The position numbers and the translations under genes were made by a program. A stretch of DNA of 64,000 bases from Streptococcus mitis (GTDB lineage: Bacteria; Bacillota; Bacilli; Lactobacillales; Streptococcaceae), in NCBI RefSeq assembly GCF_901542415.1, contig NZ_CABEHV010000004.1, positions 930,001 through 994,000 on the forward strand, given 5' to 3'. Positions 9,945 to 18,929 of this stretch are shown piece by piece. The notes beneath the pieces are model-generated. The model saw only the letters and a list, made by a program, of their open reading frames with translations. It was not told the origin of the DNA and did no database searches. Each line of letters starts with the position of its first letter. Position 1 is the first letter of the stretch.

Positions 9945-9953
9945 ATTATACCA
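9945..9953 (-). promoter_or_regulatory. Extended -10 promoter of the LPXTG surface gene
   Basis: Reads TGGTATAAT on the minus strand, about 165 bp upstream of the start codon. No good -35 is seen in the AT-rich DNA upstream (9960-10010). The predicted start (about 9938) falls inside the 9-bp repeat array. Confidence 0.55.
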
Positions 9954-10065
9954 CAATCAACATATTTAAATATAATATTATAAACATATTAAAATATTAT
10001 ATAACAAAAACAAATCTATTCATAGAAAAAGTATACTAATTTCTTTTTAATCGTTTTATCCACAT

Positions 10066-10115
10066 AAAAAACCTATAAGCTCTATAGAGATATAATCCAC
10101 TAGAGAGTTTATAGG
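10066..10115 (-). terminator. Rho-independent terminator of the lgt-DUF948-ytxH operon
   Basis: CCTATAA (10072-10078) pairs with TTATAGG (10109-10115), with additional CTCT/AGAG pairing inside. On the minus strand the hairpin ends in six Us (10066-10071). It lies 24 bp after the ytxH stop. Confidence 0.7.
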
Positions 10116-10138
10116 ATCTAGAATAGTTACTATTTATT

Positions 10139-10528
10139 TTATTCTTCTGTTATGTCAATAACAATCTCTTCTGATTCATCAAAAATTTCGGCCTTTTCTT
10201 GCCATTGCTCTTTTAGATTATTGAATCGATCTTTTGATGCTTCTGTCGCTTGACGAGCACATGATTTGACTTGAGCAAGGACGCTGTCCACAGTGATTTC
10301 ACCTGACTCAACCTGTCCTTTGGTTTTAAGAACAAAATCTGTAGCCTGCTCCTTAACTTCTGTCAGTTTTTCACAGACCTGCTCCTTGGCATACTCAGGA
10401 TCTTCTCTCAAATCATCTAGAAAATCTTGAGCCTGACTGCAAACTTGTTTGCCCTTGTCGCTTGTTAAAAACAAGGCAAGAGCTGCACCTGAAACGGTTC
10501 CTAAAAGGATTGAGGATAGTTTACCCAT
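10139..10528 (-). CDS. YtxH domain-containing small membrane protein
   Basis: A 129-residue protein with one N-terminal hydrophobic segment (SSILLGTVSGAALALFL, residues 4-20) followed by charged helical sequence, the pattern of the YtxH family. The acidic C-terminus is rich in Glu. The family is linked to envelope stress in Firmicutes but has no defined activity. AGGAG lies 7-8 nt before the ATG. It follows the DUF948 protein by 15 bp; the two families are commonly adjacent and probably act together at the membrane. Confidence 0.85.
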   Translation of the reverse strand: MGKLSSILLGTVSGAALALFLTSDKGKQVCSQAQDFLDDLREDPEYAKEQVCEKLTEVKEQATDFVLKTKGQVESGEITVDSVLAQVKSCARQATEASKDRFNNLKEQWQEKAEIFDESEEIVIDITEE

Positions 10529-10543
10529 AAGGATTCTCCTTTT

Positions 10544-10927
10544 TTATTTTTTGAAAAATTTACTTGCAAGACGAAGAGCTGACAAACTTGCACCAGTCTT
10601 GAGTGTTTTTGAACCAGCTGATGAAGCTTTCTTGCTCAAGACACGCGCATGATCATTGAGGTCTGAAACAGATAGAGATAAATCTGCAACAGCACTAAAG
10701 AGTGGATCAATCGTTGCCACCTTGACATTGATATCATCTGCCAATACATTGACCTTAGCCAGCAATTCATTGGTATGATGCAAGGTCACATCTACATCTG
10801 AAGTTAAAGTTTTAATCGTCTTCTCTGTTTCATCAATCACACGTCCAAGCTTTTGTACAGTAATGATTAGATACACTAAAAATACAATCAAAGCAAGGGC
10901 TACAAGAATATATGCAACTTCTAACAT
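10544..10927 (-). CDS. DUF948 domain-containing membrane protein
   Basis: A 127-residue protein with an N-terminal membrane helix (AYILVALALIVFLVYLIITV, residues 5-24) and a long amphipathic, coiled-coil-like remainder. This is the DUF948 layout, often found beside YtxH. AGGAGG precedes the ATG. The gene begins immediately after the lgt stop, consistent with an hprK-lgt-DUF948-ytxH transcript. Function is unknown; a structural or scaffolding role at the membrane is inference. Confidence 0.85.
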   Translation of the reverse strand: MLEVAYILVALALIVFLVYLIITVQKLGRVIDETEKTIKTLTSDVDVTLHHTNELLAKVNVLADDINVKVATIDPLFSAVADLSLSVSDLNDHARVLSKKASSAGSKTLKTGASLSALRLASKFFKK

Positions 10928-11716
10928 TTACTTTTCCTCCTCTGTAACATAGTAAGGGGCCTTCTTTCGATTTTGATATAGAATGATAAAAATTCCAAGA
11001 CCGATAAGGACAACTGATAGCCATTGAGACACTCGAAGTCCAAAGAACATAAGACTATCTGTCCGCATACCTTCGATGACCATACGACCGAAACCATACC
11101 AAATCAAGTAGAAAGCAGTGATATGACCTCGTCTAAGACTCTTCCATTTTCGTCTGAATATCAGAATCAAGGCAAAGCCAAGCAGATTCCAAAGAGACTC
11201 ATAAAGGAAGGTCGGTTGACGGTAGCTCCCCTCAATATACATCTGGTCACGGATAAAGCCAGGTAGATAATCCAGATTATCCACTGCTGCACCATAAGCT
11301 TCTTGGTTAAAGAAATTGCCCCAGCGACCCAAACTTTGGGCTATCATGACGCTAGGCGCTGCAATATCTAGAAAATCCCAAGTATTAATGAGTTTACGAT
11401 CAGCAAAGATATAAAGTACAAGAGCCCCAGTTATCAAACCACCGTAAATGGCCAAACCACCATTCCAAATGGCAAAAATTTCTCCCAAGTTCTGACTATA
11501 GTAATCAAAACGGAAAATGACATAGTAGAGACGAGCTCCTAAAATAGCCAGGGGAAAGGCTACTAAGATAAAATCTAAAATATCGTCTGGTATGATCTTC
11601 TTTCGAGGCGCTTCTTTCATGGTCAAATAAACTGCAAGAATCAAGCCTGTCACAATACACAAGGCATACCAACGAATAGCTAGAGGACCTAGATGAATAG
11701 CAATTGGATCAAGCAT
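10928..11716 (-). CDS. lgt: Prolipoprotein diacylglyceryl transferase
   Basis: Integral membrane enzyme of about 262 residues that transfers diacylglycerol from phosphatidylglycerol to the lipobox cysteine of prelipoproteins, the first step of lipoprotein maturation. Visible features are about seven hydrophobic segments, the GGLAIYGG segment and the Lgt signature [13 protein letters not shown]. The frame is open 7 codons upstream (MLKTRCL), but the family start is [11 protein letters not shown]. That start overlaps the end of hprK by 8 bp, which suggests translational coupling. Confidence 0.94.
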   Translation of the reverse strand: MLDPIAIHLGPLAIRWYALCIVTGLILAVYLTMKEAPRKKIIPDDILDFILVAFPLAILGARLYYVIFRFDYYSQNLGEIFAIWNGGLAIYGGLITGALVLYIFADRKLINTWDFLDIAAPSVMIAQSLGRWGNFFNQEAYGAAVDNLDYLPGFIRDQMYIEGSYRQPTFLYESLWNLLGFALILIFRRKWKSLRRGHITAFYLIWYGFGRMVIEGMRTDSLMFFGLRVSQWLSVVLIGLGIFIILYQNRKKAPYYVTEEEK

Positions 11717-12644
11717 TAGGCACCTCGTTTTGAGCAATAAGATTTGTCAAGCGTTCTTCGAACAAACGCGTCGCATCAAAGCCCATTTCCTTAGCACGAT
11801 AATTCATGGCAGCAGCCTCAATCACGACAGAGATATTTCGACCTGTTTTCACTGGAATGCGGATACGAGGAATGGCTACGCCAGAAATTTCTAATTCCTC
11901 TGCATTGTTTCCAAGACGATCAAAGGTTTTATGCGTATCATAATTCTCCAAGTAAACAGCCAGCTGGACTTGTGAAGAATCCTTGACCGCACTCGCACCG
12001 TAGAGGCTCATAACATCGATAATCCCAACCCCACGAATTTCAATCAAGTGTTTCAAGATTTCAGCTGGTTCACCCCAAAGAGTTAATTCATCCTTAGAAT
12101 AAATATCTACCCGATCATCGGCTACCAAGCGGTGACCACGTTTGACAAGCTCCAGACCTGTCTCACTCTTACCGATTCCACTATCACCTTGAATCAAGAC
12201 ACCCATCCCATAAATATCCATCAAAACCCCATGAACACTGGTACGTTCTGCCAAACGAGAATCCAGGTAATTAGATAACTCTCCAGACAAACGACTAGTA
12301 GCTGTACGACTAGTTAAGATGGCAATCTTACATTCTCTGGCTGCCTTTAACATTTCTTCTGGAACCACCAAACCAAGAGCAACAATGACTGCTGGTGTCT
12401 CAGGTAGAAACATTTTTTTCAAAACTTGGTAACGGTTGTGAGAGGACATTGAAACGAGATAGGACCACTCCTTCATTCCCAAGAGCTGGATTCGCTCTGG
12501 CGTGTAGTAGTCAAAATAGCCCGTCATTTCAAGACCAGGTCGCGTAATATCCGCGGTATTGATTTCCTTTTCAAGTAATTCTGGTTCGCCATAGACAATG
12601 TCTAGTCTAAGCTTTTCAATCACTTCTTTTACTAAAACCGACAT
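11709..12644 (-). CDS. hprK: HPr(Ser) kinase/phosphorylase
   Basis: A 311-residue bifunctional enzyme that phosphorylates and dephosphorylates Ser46 of HPr, the signal for CcpA-dependent carbon catabolite repression. The P-loop [11 protein letters not shown] and the family signature [15 protein letters not shown] are present. The start [11 protein letters not shown] was chosen over upstream in-frame Mets because AAGGAG lies 6 nt before it. It heads the operon with lgt. Confidence 0.95.
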   Translation of the reverse strand: MSVLVKEVIEKLRLDIVYGEPELLEKEINTADITRPGLEMTGYFDYYTPERIQLLGMKEWSYLVSMSSHNRYQVLKKMFLPETPAVIVALGLVVPEEMLKAARECKIAILTSRTATSRLSGELSNYLDSRLAERTSVHGVLMDIYGMGVLIQGDSGIGKSETGLELVKRGHRLVADDRVDIYSKDELTLWGEPAEILKHLIEIRGVGIIDVMSLYGASAVKDSSQVQLAVYLENYDTHKTFDRLGNNAEELEISGVAIPRIRIPVKTGRNISVVIEAAAMNYRAKEMGFDATRLFEERLTNLIAQNEVPNA

Positions 12645-12675
12645 CATTTCCTCCTTCAAATGAGTTCTTCCCTCT

Positions 12676-12684
12676 ATTATATCA
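12676..12684 (-). promoter_or_regulatory. Extended -10 promoter of hprK-lgt
   Basis: TGATATAAT on the minus strand, 31 nt upstream of the hprK ATG, leaving a leader of about 25 nt that contains the AAGGAG site. Confidence 0.6.
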
Positions 12685-12736
12685 AATTGTAGGAGGATAT
12701 TTCAGATTTTTGCAAGCTTTGGAGTATTTATTTAAA

Positions 12737-12761
12737 AGAAAAAGACTAGATTTCTCTAGCC
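12737..12761 (-). terminator. rpsU terminator
   Basis: GACTAGA (12744-12750) pairs with TCTAGCC (12755-12761) with one mismatch and a TTTC loop. Five Us follow on the minus strand, then more mixed U-rich sequence. It lies 13 bp after the rpsU stop. Confidence 0.7.
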
Positions 12762-12773
12762 TTTCATTTCTAA

Positions 12774-12950
12774 TTAGAATTTTTTACGTTTACGAGCTGC
12801 TTCTGATTTACGTTTACGTTTTACAGAAGGTTTTTCATAGAATTCACGTTTGCGTGTTTCTTGAAGAGTACCAGCTTTAGTAACCGCACGTTTGAAACGA
12901 CGAAGTGCGTCGTCAAGAGATTCATTCTTACGTACTACTGTTTTAGACAT
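12774..12950 (-). CDS. rpsU: 30S ribosomal protein S21
   Basis: A 58-residue basic protein, [19 protein letters not shown]..., with the Arg/Lys-rich C-terminus typical of S21. Family length is 58, so the start is at 12950 rather than the in-frame Met eight codons upstream. It is transcribed alone from its own strong promoter and ends at a hairpin. Confidence 0.96.
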
Positions 12951-12984
12951 TTTTTTCACTCCCTTCAAGTTCAATATCTATTAT

Positions 12985-13013
12985 ATTCTACACGTAAAAG
13001 GAATAATTGTCAA
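12985..13013 (-). promoter_or_regulatory. rpsU promoter
   Basis: Minus strand TTGACA (13008-13013), 17-bp spacer, TAGAAT (12985-12990): a near-consensus sigma-A promoter about 28 nt upstream of the start codon plus leader. Confidence 0.75.
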
Positions 13014-13100
13014 GAAAAAATGCGGTTTAATTTTGATTTTTTCTGCCATTTATACAAGTCGTGAAAGCATTAAATAGAAAAACTGAAAGAGTTCACTTTT

Positions 13101-13808
13101 TTATTTTTCAAGTAAACTAAGCGCTTCAGCATCTGCGATGATGGTCACATTCGGGTGATTTTGTAGGCTACTTGCTGGCAAACTCTCAGTCACTGGACCA
13201 GACACGGTTCCAGCAATAGCTTCTGCTTTCGACTCACCGTAAGCAAATAGAAGGATAGACTTGGCATCCAAGATATTCTTAATCCCCATTGAAATGGCTT
13301 GGGTTGGGACGTCTTCAATCTTGTCAAAGAAACGTGCATTTGCTTCAATAGTAGACTGATCAAGATCTACAAGGTGTGTTTGACTGTCAAATGGAGTACC
13401 AGGTTCATTAAATCCGATATGTCCATTGCGACCGATTCCCAAGATTTGGAGGTCAACTGGATGGTCGGCCAAAATTTGGTTGTAGCGTTCAACTTCAGCT
13501 TCAGCATTGTCCTTAACCCCACGAGGCAAGAAACTTTCTTTAAATGGTTTTTGGTTAAACAAGTTTTCTTGCATGAAGTAACGATAAGACTGTGGGTTGT
13601 CCCCATCAAGCCCTACATACTCATCTAGGTTGACACTGGTTAGATTTGAAAAATCAAGGTCGCTCTCAACAATTTCCTTGTAAAATTCAAGTGGACTGCT
13701 TCCTGTTGCAAGTCCTAGGGTTTGAGCGCCGTTGGCCAATTTTTCCTTCAAAATCTCAAAAGCAACTTTTCCACCTTCGATTTGGTTTTCAACTTTAATA
13801 ACTTTCAT
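13101..13808 (-). CDS. nagB: Glucosamine-6-phosphate deaminase
   Basis: A 235-residue cytoplasmic enzyme converting glucosamine-6-phosphate to fructose-6-phosphate plus ammonia, linking amino-sugar use to glycolysis. Visible motifs are [12 protein letters not shown] (substrate loop), NLDEYVGL (catalytic Asp/Glu region) and [12 protein letters not shown] (active-site His). The short Gram-positive form lacks the C-terminal allosteric extension of the E. coli enzyme. A GGAGGATG site precedes the ATG. It is monocistronic and divergent from queA. Confidence 0.95.
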   Translation of the reverse strand: MKVIKVENQIEGGKVAFEILKEKLANGAQTLGLATGSSPLEFYKEIVESDLDFSNLTSVNLDEYVGLDGDNPQSYRYFMQENLFNQKPFKESFLPRGVKDNAEAEVERYNQILADHPVDLQILGIGRNGHIGFNEPGTPFDSQTHLVDLDQSTIEANARFFDKIEDVPTQAISMGIKNILDAKSILLFAYGESKAEAIAGTVSGPVTESLPASSLQNHPNVTIIADAEALSLLEK

Positions 13809-13837
13809 CTTTTCATCCTCCGTTTTAATCTATATTT

Positions 13838-13866
13838 ATTATATGGTATAGACCAATTCTTGTCAA
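13838..13866 (-). promoter_or_regulatory. nagB promoter
   Basis: Minus strand TTGACA (13861-13866), 17-bp spacer, TATAAT (13838-13843): full consensus. A strong, simple promoter like this usually needs a repressor or CcpA for control. A cre-like TGAAAACGATTTAA at 13868-13881 has two mismatches and is only suggestive. Confidence 0.8.
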
Positions 13867-13913
13867 GTGAAAACGATTTAATTTCTAAAAAAAGAGCGTC
13901 CAAACTTGAAACA

Positions 13914-13922
13914 TGTTATAAT
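13914..13922 (+). promoter_or_regulatory. queA extended -10 promoter
   Basis: TGTTATAAT on the plus strand. The predicted transcription start is near 13929, about 30 nt upstream of the queA start. Confidence 0.6.
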
Positions 13923-13958
13923 GGATAGGATTAGAACTTAGAAAGAATGAACAGATAT

Positions 13959-14987
13959 ATGAATACAGCTGATTTTGATTTCCACTTACCCGAGGAATTG
14001 ATTGCCCAAACGCCTCTTGAAAAACGAGATGCTTCTAAACTCCTCATTGTCAACCGTGAGACGGGAGAAATGCAGGATAAACACTTCCACTCTATTATTG
14101 ATATGCTGGAACCTGGCGATGCCCTTGTCATGAATGACACCCGCGTTCTCCCTGCCCGCCTCTATGGTCAAAAGGAAGAAACTGGAGGTCATGTGGAACT
14201 TCTCCTGCTCAAAAATACTAGTGGAGATGAGTGGGAAGTTCTGGCTAAACCTGCCAAACGCCTCAAGGTCGGGACTCGTGTCAGCTTTGGTGATGGTCGC
14301 CTCAGCGCTGTCGTTACGGAAGAATTGACCCACGGTGGTCGTATTGTCCGCTTTGATTACCAAGGAATTTTCCTAGAAGTTTTGGAAAGTCTGGGTGAAA
14401 TGCCGCTACCACCTTATATCCATGAAAAACTGGATGACCGCGAACGCTATCAAACTGTTTACGCCAAGGAAAGTGGCTCTGCTGCAGCACCTACTGCTGG
14501 TCTCCACTTCACCAAAGAACTGCTGGCAGAAATCCAAGCCAAGGGTGTTCATCTAGTCTATCTGACGCTTCATGTCGGGCTCGGAACCTTTAGACCCGTT
14601 TCAGTTGACAATCTGGACGAACATGAAATGCACTCAGAATTCTACCAACTTTCTGAAGAAGCAGCTACCACTCTTCGCTCTGTTAAAGAAAACGGTGGTC
14701 GTGTCATCGCTGTCGGAACTACTTCTATCCGCACCTTGGAGACTATTGGTTCCAAGTTTGATGGGCAAATCCAAGCAGATTCTGGCTGGACCAATATCTT
14801 TATCAAACCTGGGTATGAATGGAAGGTCGTAGATGCCTTCTCAACCAACTTCCATCTGCCAAAATCAACTCTGGTCATGTTAGTTTCTGCCTTTGCAGGT
14901 CGCGAATTAGTCTTAGATGCCTACCACCATGCCATCCAAGAACACTACCGCTTCTTTAGTTTTGGCGATGCCATGTTTATCTATTAA
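13959..14987 (+). CDS. queA: S-adenosylmethionine:tRNA ribosyltransferase-isomerase
   Basis: A 342-residue enzyme that transfers and isomerises the ribose of SAM onto preQ1 at tRNA position 34, making epoxyqueuosine. The sequence carries the conserved [10 protein letters not shown]-terminus, [22 protein letters not shown] and GTTSIRTLE segments. An in-frame ATG four codons upstream (MNRY) is possible. I prefer [14 protein letters not shown] by family length, although the ribosome binding site is weak for both. It is transcribed divergently from nagB. Confidence 0.94.
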   Translation: MNTADFDFHLPEELIAQTPLEKRDASKLLIVNRETGEMQDKHFHSIIDMLEPGDALVMNDTRVLPARLYGQKEETGGHVELLLLKNTSGDEWEVLAKPAKRLKVGTRVSFGDGRLSAVVTEELTHGGRIVRFDYQGIFLEVLESLGEMPLPPYIHEKLDDRERYQTVYAKESGSAAAPTAGLHFTKELLAEIQAKGVHLVYLTLHVGLGTFRPVSVDNLDEHEMHSEFYQLSEEAATTLRSVKENGGRVIAVGTTSIRTLETIGSKFDGQIQADSGWTNIFIKPGYEWKVVDAFSTNFHLPKSTLVMLVSAFAGRELVLDAYHHAIQEHYRFFSFGDAMFIY

Positions 14988-15000
14988 TTTTCACAATCAA

Positions 15001-15049
15001 AAAAAGCGCATATTATCTGGCATTATAAAACCTTGATAGTATGCGTTTT
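15001..15049. terminator. Bidirectional hairpin between queA and the YihY gene
   Basis: GCGCATATTATC (15006-15017) pairs with GATAGTATGCGT (15035-15046), with a few mismatches, flanked by A- and T-runs. It lies between two convergent genes. A related hairpin recurs at 50934-50980. Confidence 0.65.
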
Positions 15050-15064
15050 GTAATATATAAAGAG

Positions 15065-15925
15065 TTAATTTATTCTAAAACTCGGATCTTTCAAACTCTG
15101 AACACTGGCATTGATCACTGCGCCGACAATTAAAATCTTAGCGATGAGAATAAACCAGAACATCATGACTACCACGACGATGGAACTGAAAAAACGCACA
15201 TCCACTAGGTGATTGACATAATTGTTAATATAGACTGAAAAGATATTGAGCAGTAAGACCAGGGTAAACAAGACAAAGGCACTACCTGGCAATACATGTC
15301 GAATCCGTCGGACCTTAACATTGGGCAGGAAATAATAAAACATGACCAAGATTGCAAAAATCAAGGCATAGACCAAGGGGCCTGTCAGTTCTTGCATATA
15401 ATCAAAGAGAGGACTATCCGATTTCCAGTAGCTTTTGATAAGGTTGAGGAGCATGCGGCCAAAGACACTGAGAAAGAGAGCTAAGGCAAAAAGGATTTGC
15501 AAGCCAAAACTGACTAGTAAACTCATCAATTGCTGGTAAATTAAACCTCTACTCTTAGCTACTCCATAGGCCTTATTAAAAGCTTTTTGGAGGTAATTCA
15601 TGGATTTTGAAAAAGTCCATAAAGCTGATAAGACCGCAAAACTCAGTAAACCTGTTGATGGCTGAGTCAGAACTTCCATTACAATTTTTGCAACAACATC
15701 ATAAACCGTATCAGGCAAAAAACTATTAGTCACGTTTAAAAAATTGGAAACTGGAATCTGAAAATAAGGGAGAATATTGACCACCACCAAAAGTAGTGGA
15801 AATATCGAGATCAACCAATAGTAGGCTACTGCGACACTGGTCAACTCACTATCTGATGCTTGATAATAATGCAAAAAAGCTTTTAATAAAGGCTTATCTA
15901 TCAGCTCTTTCCACCACTTCTTCAT
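15065..15925 (-). CDS. YihY/BrkB-family inner membrane protein
   Basis: A 286-residue protein with about six membrane segments (for example SVAVAYYWLISIFPLLLVVVN and, near the C-terminus, VVVVMMFWFILIAKILIVGAV). This family was once mislabelled ribonuclease BN; no nuclease motif is present and its function is unknown. ATG at 15925 has AAGGAG 6 nt upstream, preferable to the in-frame GTG at 15940. A BOX element lies directly upstream, between this gene and the antiporter. Confidence 0.88.
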   Translation of the reverse strand: MKKWWKELIDKPLLKAFLHYYQASDSELTSVAVAYYWLISIFPLLLVVVNILPYFQIPVSNFLNVTNSFLPDTVYDVVAKIVMEVLTQPSTGLLSFAVLSALWTFSKSMNYLQKAFNKAYGVAKSRGLIYQQLMSLLVSFGLQILFALALFLSVFGRMLLNLIKSYWKSDSPLFDYMQELTGPLVYALIFAILVMFYYFLPNVKVRRIRHVLPGSAFVLFTLVLLLNIFSVYINNYVNHLVDVRFFSSIVVVVMMFWFILIAKILIVGAVINASVQSLKDPSFRIN

Positions 15926-15950
15926 GTCACACTCCTTCACTTACAATCTT

Positions 15951-16055
15951 ATACTCAATGAAAATCAAAGAGCAAACTAGGAAGCTAGCCGCAAGCTGTA
16001 CTTGAGTACGGTAAGGCGACGCTGACGTGGTTTGAATTTGATTTTCGAAGAGTAT
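15951..16055 (+). repeat. BOX element (boxA-boxC, no boxB)
   Basis: Starts ATACTCAATGAAAATCAAAG (boxA) and ends with GATTTTCGAAGAGTAT (boxC); the central boxB module is missing. It differs at about three positions from the copy at 40073-40177. It ends 3 bp short of the antiporter stop codon. Confidence 0.88.
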
Positions 16056-16058
16056 TAA

Positions 16059-18113
16059 CTAATTTCTTCTTACCAATTCCACCATATCATAAGGCAGGGT
16101 ATTGGCAGCTTCCTTCAAGGAATAGTTCTCTAAGTTATTGACATTTTGTCGTAACTTCTTGGCATACTTGGTCGTAATCAATCGTTTTTCTTCATATTCG
16201 AATATCAACTTGCGCTCCAGATAATAGCCTCTCAGCATTTCATCAATATTGTTGGGTTTGACACGATTGATAACCCGTTCGACAAAGGCACCACTGGTGA
16301 TGATAGCTGTTTCACGGAGACGAGAATCCTGCATGAAGCTGATTAAAGAACTCTTATAAACCCCTTTAAGGTTCTCCAGACTTTCGATAATCATCTCAGT
16401 ATTTTCTAAATAGAGCTCTGCAATTTGGTCATAGTCAAGGGCTCTGAGTTTCTGTGATTCTTCATTTCTCCAACTGCGAAAAGTCTTGCCTAAGGTAAAG
16501 ACTTCGTGAAGGAGAAAACGTAAAATCCGCAAGGAAACAAGGAAATAATAGGTCAATCGTGAAGCAAACTTGCGATTGATACTTTGTTCCATGTTTTTCA
16601 GATAACGTTGGTAGACTCGATAGGCACGCTCACTCATCTTGCCTTCTTCGTAGGCCTGTTCCAAACCATCACTTTCAATACTGAGGATGAGAAGTTTCAA
16701 GGTCTCCCAGTCTTCTTGAGCCCCCTTATTTTCTTGACTCAAGATAAGATTTTCTATTCGTCCATGGTAATTGTCAATGGCTGCATAGAGAGGGAGCTTA
16801 TTCTTATGAGTTTCAAGTTCCTTTTCTAACTCCGAAGTAACCTCATTCAAAATGGCGATATGCATGAGATAATCCTTGCTTTCTTCCTGTTCATCAGAAA
16901 GATGAGGCAAGACCAAGAGACCTGTTAAAAAGCTGACAAGCGTCACCCCTGCGACAAGGAAAAGTAAGAGAGGATATTCCTGTTCTAGATTACTTGGTAT
17001 CAGAAGAATTGTAGCAATAGACACGGTTCCCTTAACACCTGAAAAGGTCAAAAGAAGCATGTCCTTCATATACTTATTTAGCTTTTTCTTGAGACGTCTA
17101 GTCCTATAGGCATAATAGCCATAAATCATGACAAAACGAATAGCAAAGAGGACAAAGGTAAGGGCTATAATAGATACCAATAAAAGTAAGGGATTATAGA
17201 TTGGATTGGTCAAGATAGGTTCTGCTATCATTTCCAGCTCCATCCCTAAAATCACAAAGACAGAACCGTTGAGCATAAAATTCACTGTATGCCAAACCGT
17301 CTCGGTCACCGTATCCACTTGGGCTTCGAGGAGCGTAATTTTCTTAAAACGGCTTGCCTTTAGAATCCCAGCAACTACAACGGCAATAATTCCTGAAACG
17401 TGTACTTCTTCTGCTAGGAAGAAGGTTATCAAGGGCAAACTCAATTCCAGAAGGAGCTCACTAGCAATATCTGTTGCTCTCACACTTAGCAAGAAACTAT
17501 GGAGGAAACGGTTGGTCATGGCTGTTAAAAAGCCAATCAAAAAACCGCCTAGTATTGAAAAGATGAGCGAACTACTCGCTTGCCCAAGGGAAAAGGCCCC
17601 AGTTGTCCAAGCTGTCAAAGCTACCTGAAAGGCAACCAAACCTGATGCATCATTCAAGAGTCCTTCACCCTTAAGGATATTGGACACACGCTTAGGAAAG
17701 CTAAAACGCTCCGAAAGAGAAGCAAAAGCCACCAAGTCCGTAGGCCCAAGGGCTGCCCCAACAGCCAAACAAGCTGCCAAGGGAAGGCTGAGCCAAAGAA
17801 GATGGGCCAAGCCACCCAAACTCAGGGTCGAGATGAAAATCACTGGAAATATGAGATAAATAATGATTCGCCAGTGTTTTAAAATAGCTGTAATGTCCGC
17901 TTCTTCCGACTCTCGAAAAAGCAAGGGCCCAATAACCAGTGCCAAAAACAACTCCGTATTGAGGTGAAAGTCGGTATTGGGTAAAAAAAGACCAATCACG
18001 ATTCCCAAAAGAATCTGCACCAAAGGGAGAGGCAAAAAGGGCAGGAGCTTATTGGTTGTACTCGAGACAATCAAGACCAGTAAAAATAGGATGAGGTAAA
18101 TCAGTAATTCCAC
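16059..18113 (-). CDS. CPA1-family Na+/H+ antiporter with long cytoplasmic tail
   Basis: A 684-residue cation/proton antiporter. About 12 hydrophobic segments fill residues 1-410, including the LGPTDLVAFASL segment, which carries the acidic residue expected in the transport site, and the helix containing EGLLNDASGLVAF (the conserved ND motif of CPA1 exchangers). Residues about 410-684 are a charged cytoplasmic tail with coiled-coil character, likely regulatory. It sits last in an operon after the radical SAM, methyltransferase and 84-residue genes, with an 11-bp gap. Ion preference is not readable from sequence. Confidence 0.9.
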   Translation of the reverse strand: MELLIYLILFLLVLIVSSTTNKLLPFLPLPLVQILLGIVIGLFLPNTDFHLNTELFLALVIGPLLFRESEEADITAILKHWRIIIYLIFPVIFISTLSLGGLAHLLWLSLPLAACLAVGAALGPTDLVAFASLSERFSFPKRVSNILKGEGLLNDASGLVAFQVALTAWTTGAFSLGQASSSLIFSILGGFLIGFLTAMTNRFLHSFLLSVRATDIASELLLELSLPLITFFLAEEVHVSGIIAVVVAGILKASRFKKITLLEAQVDTVTETVWHTVNFMLNGSVFVILGMELEMIAEPILTNPIYNPLLLLVSIIALTFVLFAIRFVMIYGYYAYRTRRLKKKLNKYMKDMLLLTFSGVKGTVSIATILLIPSNLEQEYPLLLFLVAGVTLVSFLTGLLVLPHLSDEQEESKDYLMHIAILNEVTSELEKELETHKNKLPLYAAIDNYHGRIENLILSQENKGAQEDWETLKLLILSIESDGLEQAYEEGKMSERAYRVYQRYLKNMEQSINRKFASRLTYYFLVSLRILRFLLHEVFTLGKTFRSWRNEESQKLRALDYDQIAELYLENTEMIIESLENLKGVYKSSLISFMQDSRLRETAIITSGAFVERVINRVKPNNIDEMLRGYYLERKLIFEYEEKRLITTKYAKKLRQNVNNLENYSLKEAANTLPYDMVELVRRN

Positions 18114-18124
18114 GCACGACCTCC

Positions 18125-18379
18125 TTAATCTTTTTTACAACAGAATTCAAATATCTCCTTCTGCTCTCTGATTTTTTGGTCAATCTTGGAACAATCCTTG
18201 TGCTCAATTTTTCTCTGGCACCGTTCCATTTCAAGAGCAACTAATTTTTTCTTGATTTTAAGCATTTTTTTGCTCATATGCGCTTGGTCTAACACACCTA
18301 CTGCTCGTTCGTGGTGGGTTGATTCAACAAAATTCTGGCGCATGGCATCCAGCTTTTCACGTAGGTATTGTTTATCCAT
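18125..18379 (-). CDS. Small charged conserved protein of unknown function
   Basis: An 84-residue protein, about a third Lys/Arg/Glu/Asp, predicted almost wholly helical, ending in a Cys-Cys pair (FEFCCKKD). A motif AVGVLDQAHMSKKMLKIKKK occupies the middle. I do not recognise a named family. Its start overlaps the end of the methyltransferase gene by 8 bp and it is followed 11 bp later by the antiporter, so it is very likely translated as part of the operon. Confidence 0.75.
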   Translation of the reverse strand: MDKQYLREKLDAMRQNFVESTHHERAVGVLDQAHMSKKMLKIKKKLVALEMERCQRKIEHKDCSKIDQKIREQKEIFEFCCKKD

Positions 18380-18929
18380 GTCTATATCTCTCTAATTTTT
18401 CAATAATTACTAAAAATGGTGGGTTGTTAACTTGGTTTAAAGTTCGGTAAATAGCAGCTGTGTACTCTTGTTGGTTCAACTGGCTGACAAAATCCAAGAC
18501 AGCATCCCTCTCGAGGTCGCCTCCTTCATGACCATAATAGATCATGATAGCAATCCGTCCACCTTTGACAAGCAAATGACACAGCTTTTCTAATGCTTCA
18601 ATCGTTGTCTGAGGTTGGGTGATGACAGACTTATCAGCTGATGGCAAATAGCCCAGATTAAAAATCCCTGCTTTTGCTTCTGTCACAAACTGGTCCAGTG
18701 TCTCATGGCCTTGCAAGATTAACTGGGCATTTGTCATTCTAGCCTGGTCCAAACGCTCTTGCGTCTTTTCCAAGGCTTGCTTCTGAATATCAAATGCATA
18801 GACTTTCTTAGATAGTTTGGCTAAAAAAAGCGTGTCATGGCCATTTCCCATAGTCGCATCCACTACGATATCGTCCTGAGTTACAACCTCAGCCAAAAAA
18901 TCATGTGCCATTTCAAGTGGTCTTTTCAT
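18372..18929 (-). CDS. mnmM: Class I SAM-dependent methyltransferase, MnmM (YtqB)-like
   Basis: A 185-residue Rossmann-fold methyltransferase. The SAM-binding motif DATMGNGHDTLFLA is at residues 25-40, and a NLGYLPSADK motif is near residue 92. YtqB/MnmM proteins complete the mnm5s2U34 modification of certain tRNA wobble positions; assignment here is by family resemblance. ATG at 18929 has GGAG 7 nt upstream; the longer frame would need TTG. It overlaps the upstream radical SAM gene by 17 bp. Confidence 0.82.
   Translation of the reverse strand: MKRPLEMAHDFLAEVVTQDDIVVDATMGNGHDTLFLAKLSKKVYAFDIQKQALEKTQERLDQARMTNAQLILQGHETLDQFVTEAKAGIFNLGYLPSADKSVITQPQTTIEALEKLCHLLVKGGRIAIMIYYGHEGGDLERDAVLDFVSQLNQQEYTAAIYRTLNQVNNPPFLVIIEKLERYRHG

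Noticed and set aside
13868..13881. CcpA cre site near nagB
   Set aside because: Two mismatches to the consensus including a conserved C, and it lies upstream of -35; too weak to list as a feature.
15065..15925. Ribonuclease BN
   Set aside because: YihY-type proteins were misannotated under that name; no nuclease motif is present.
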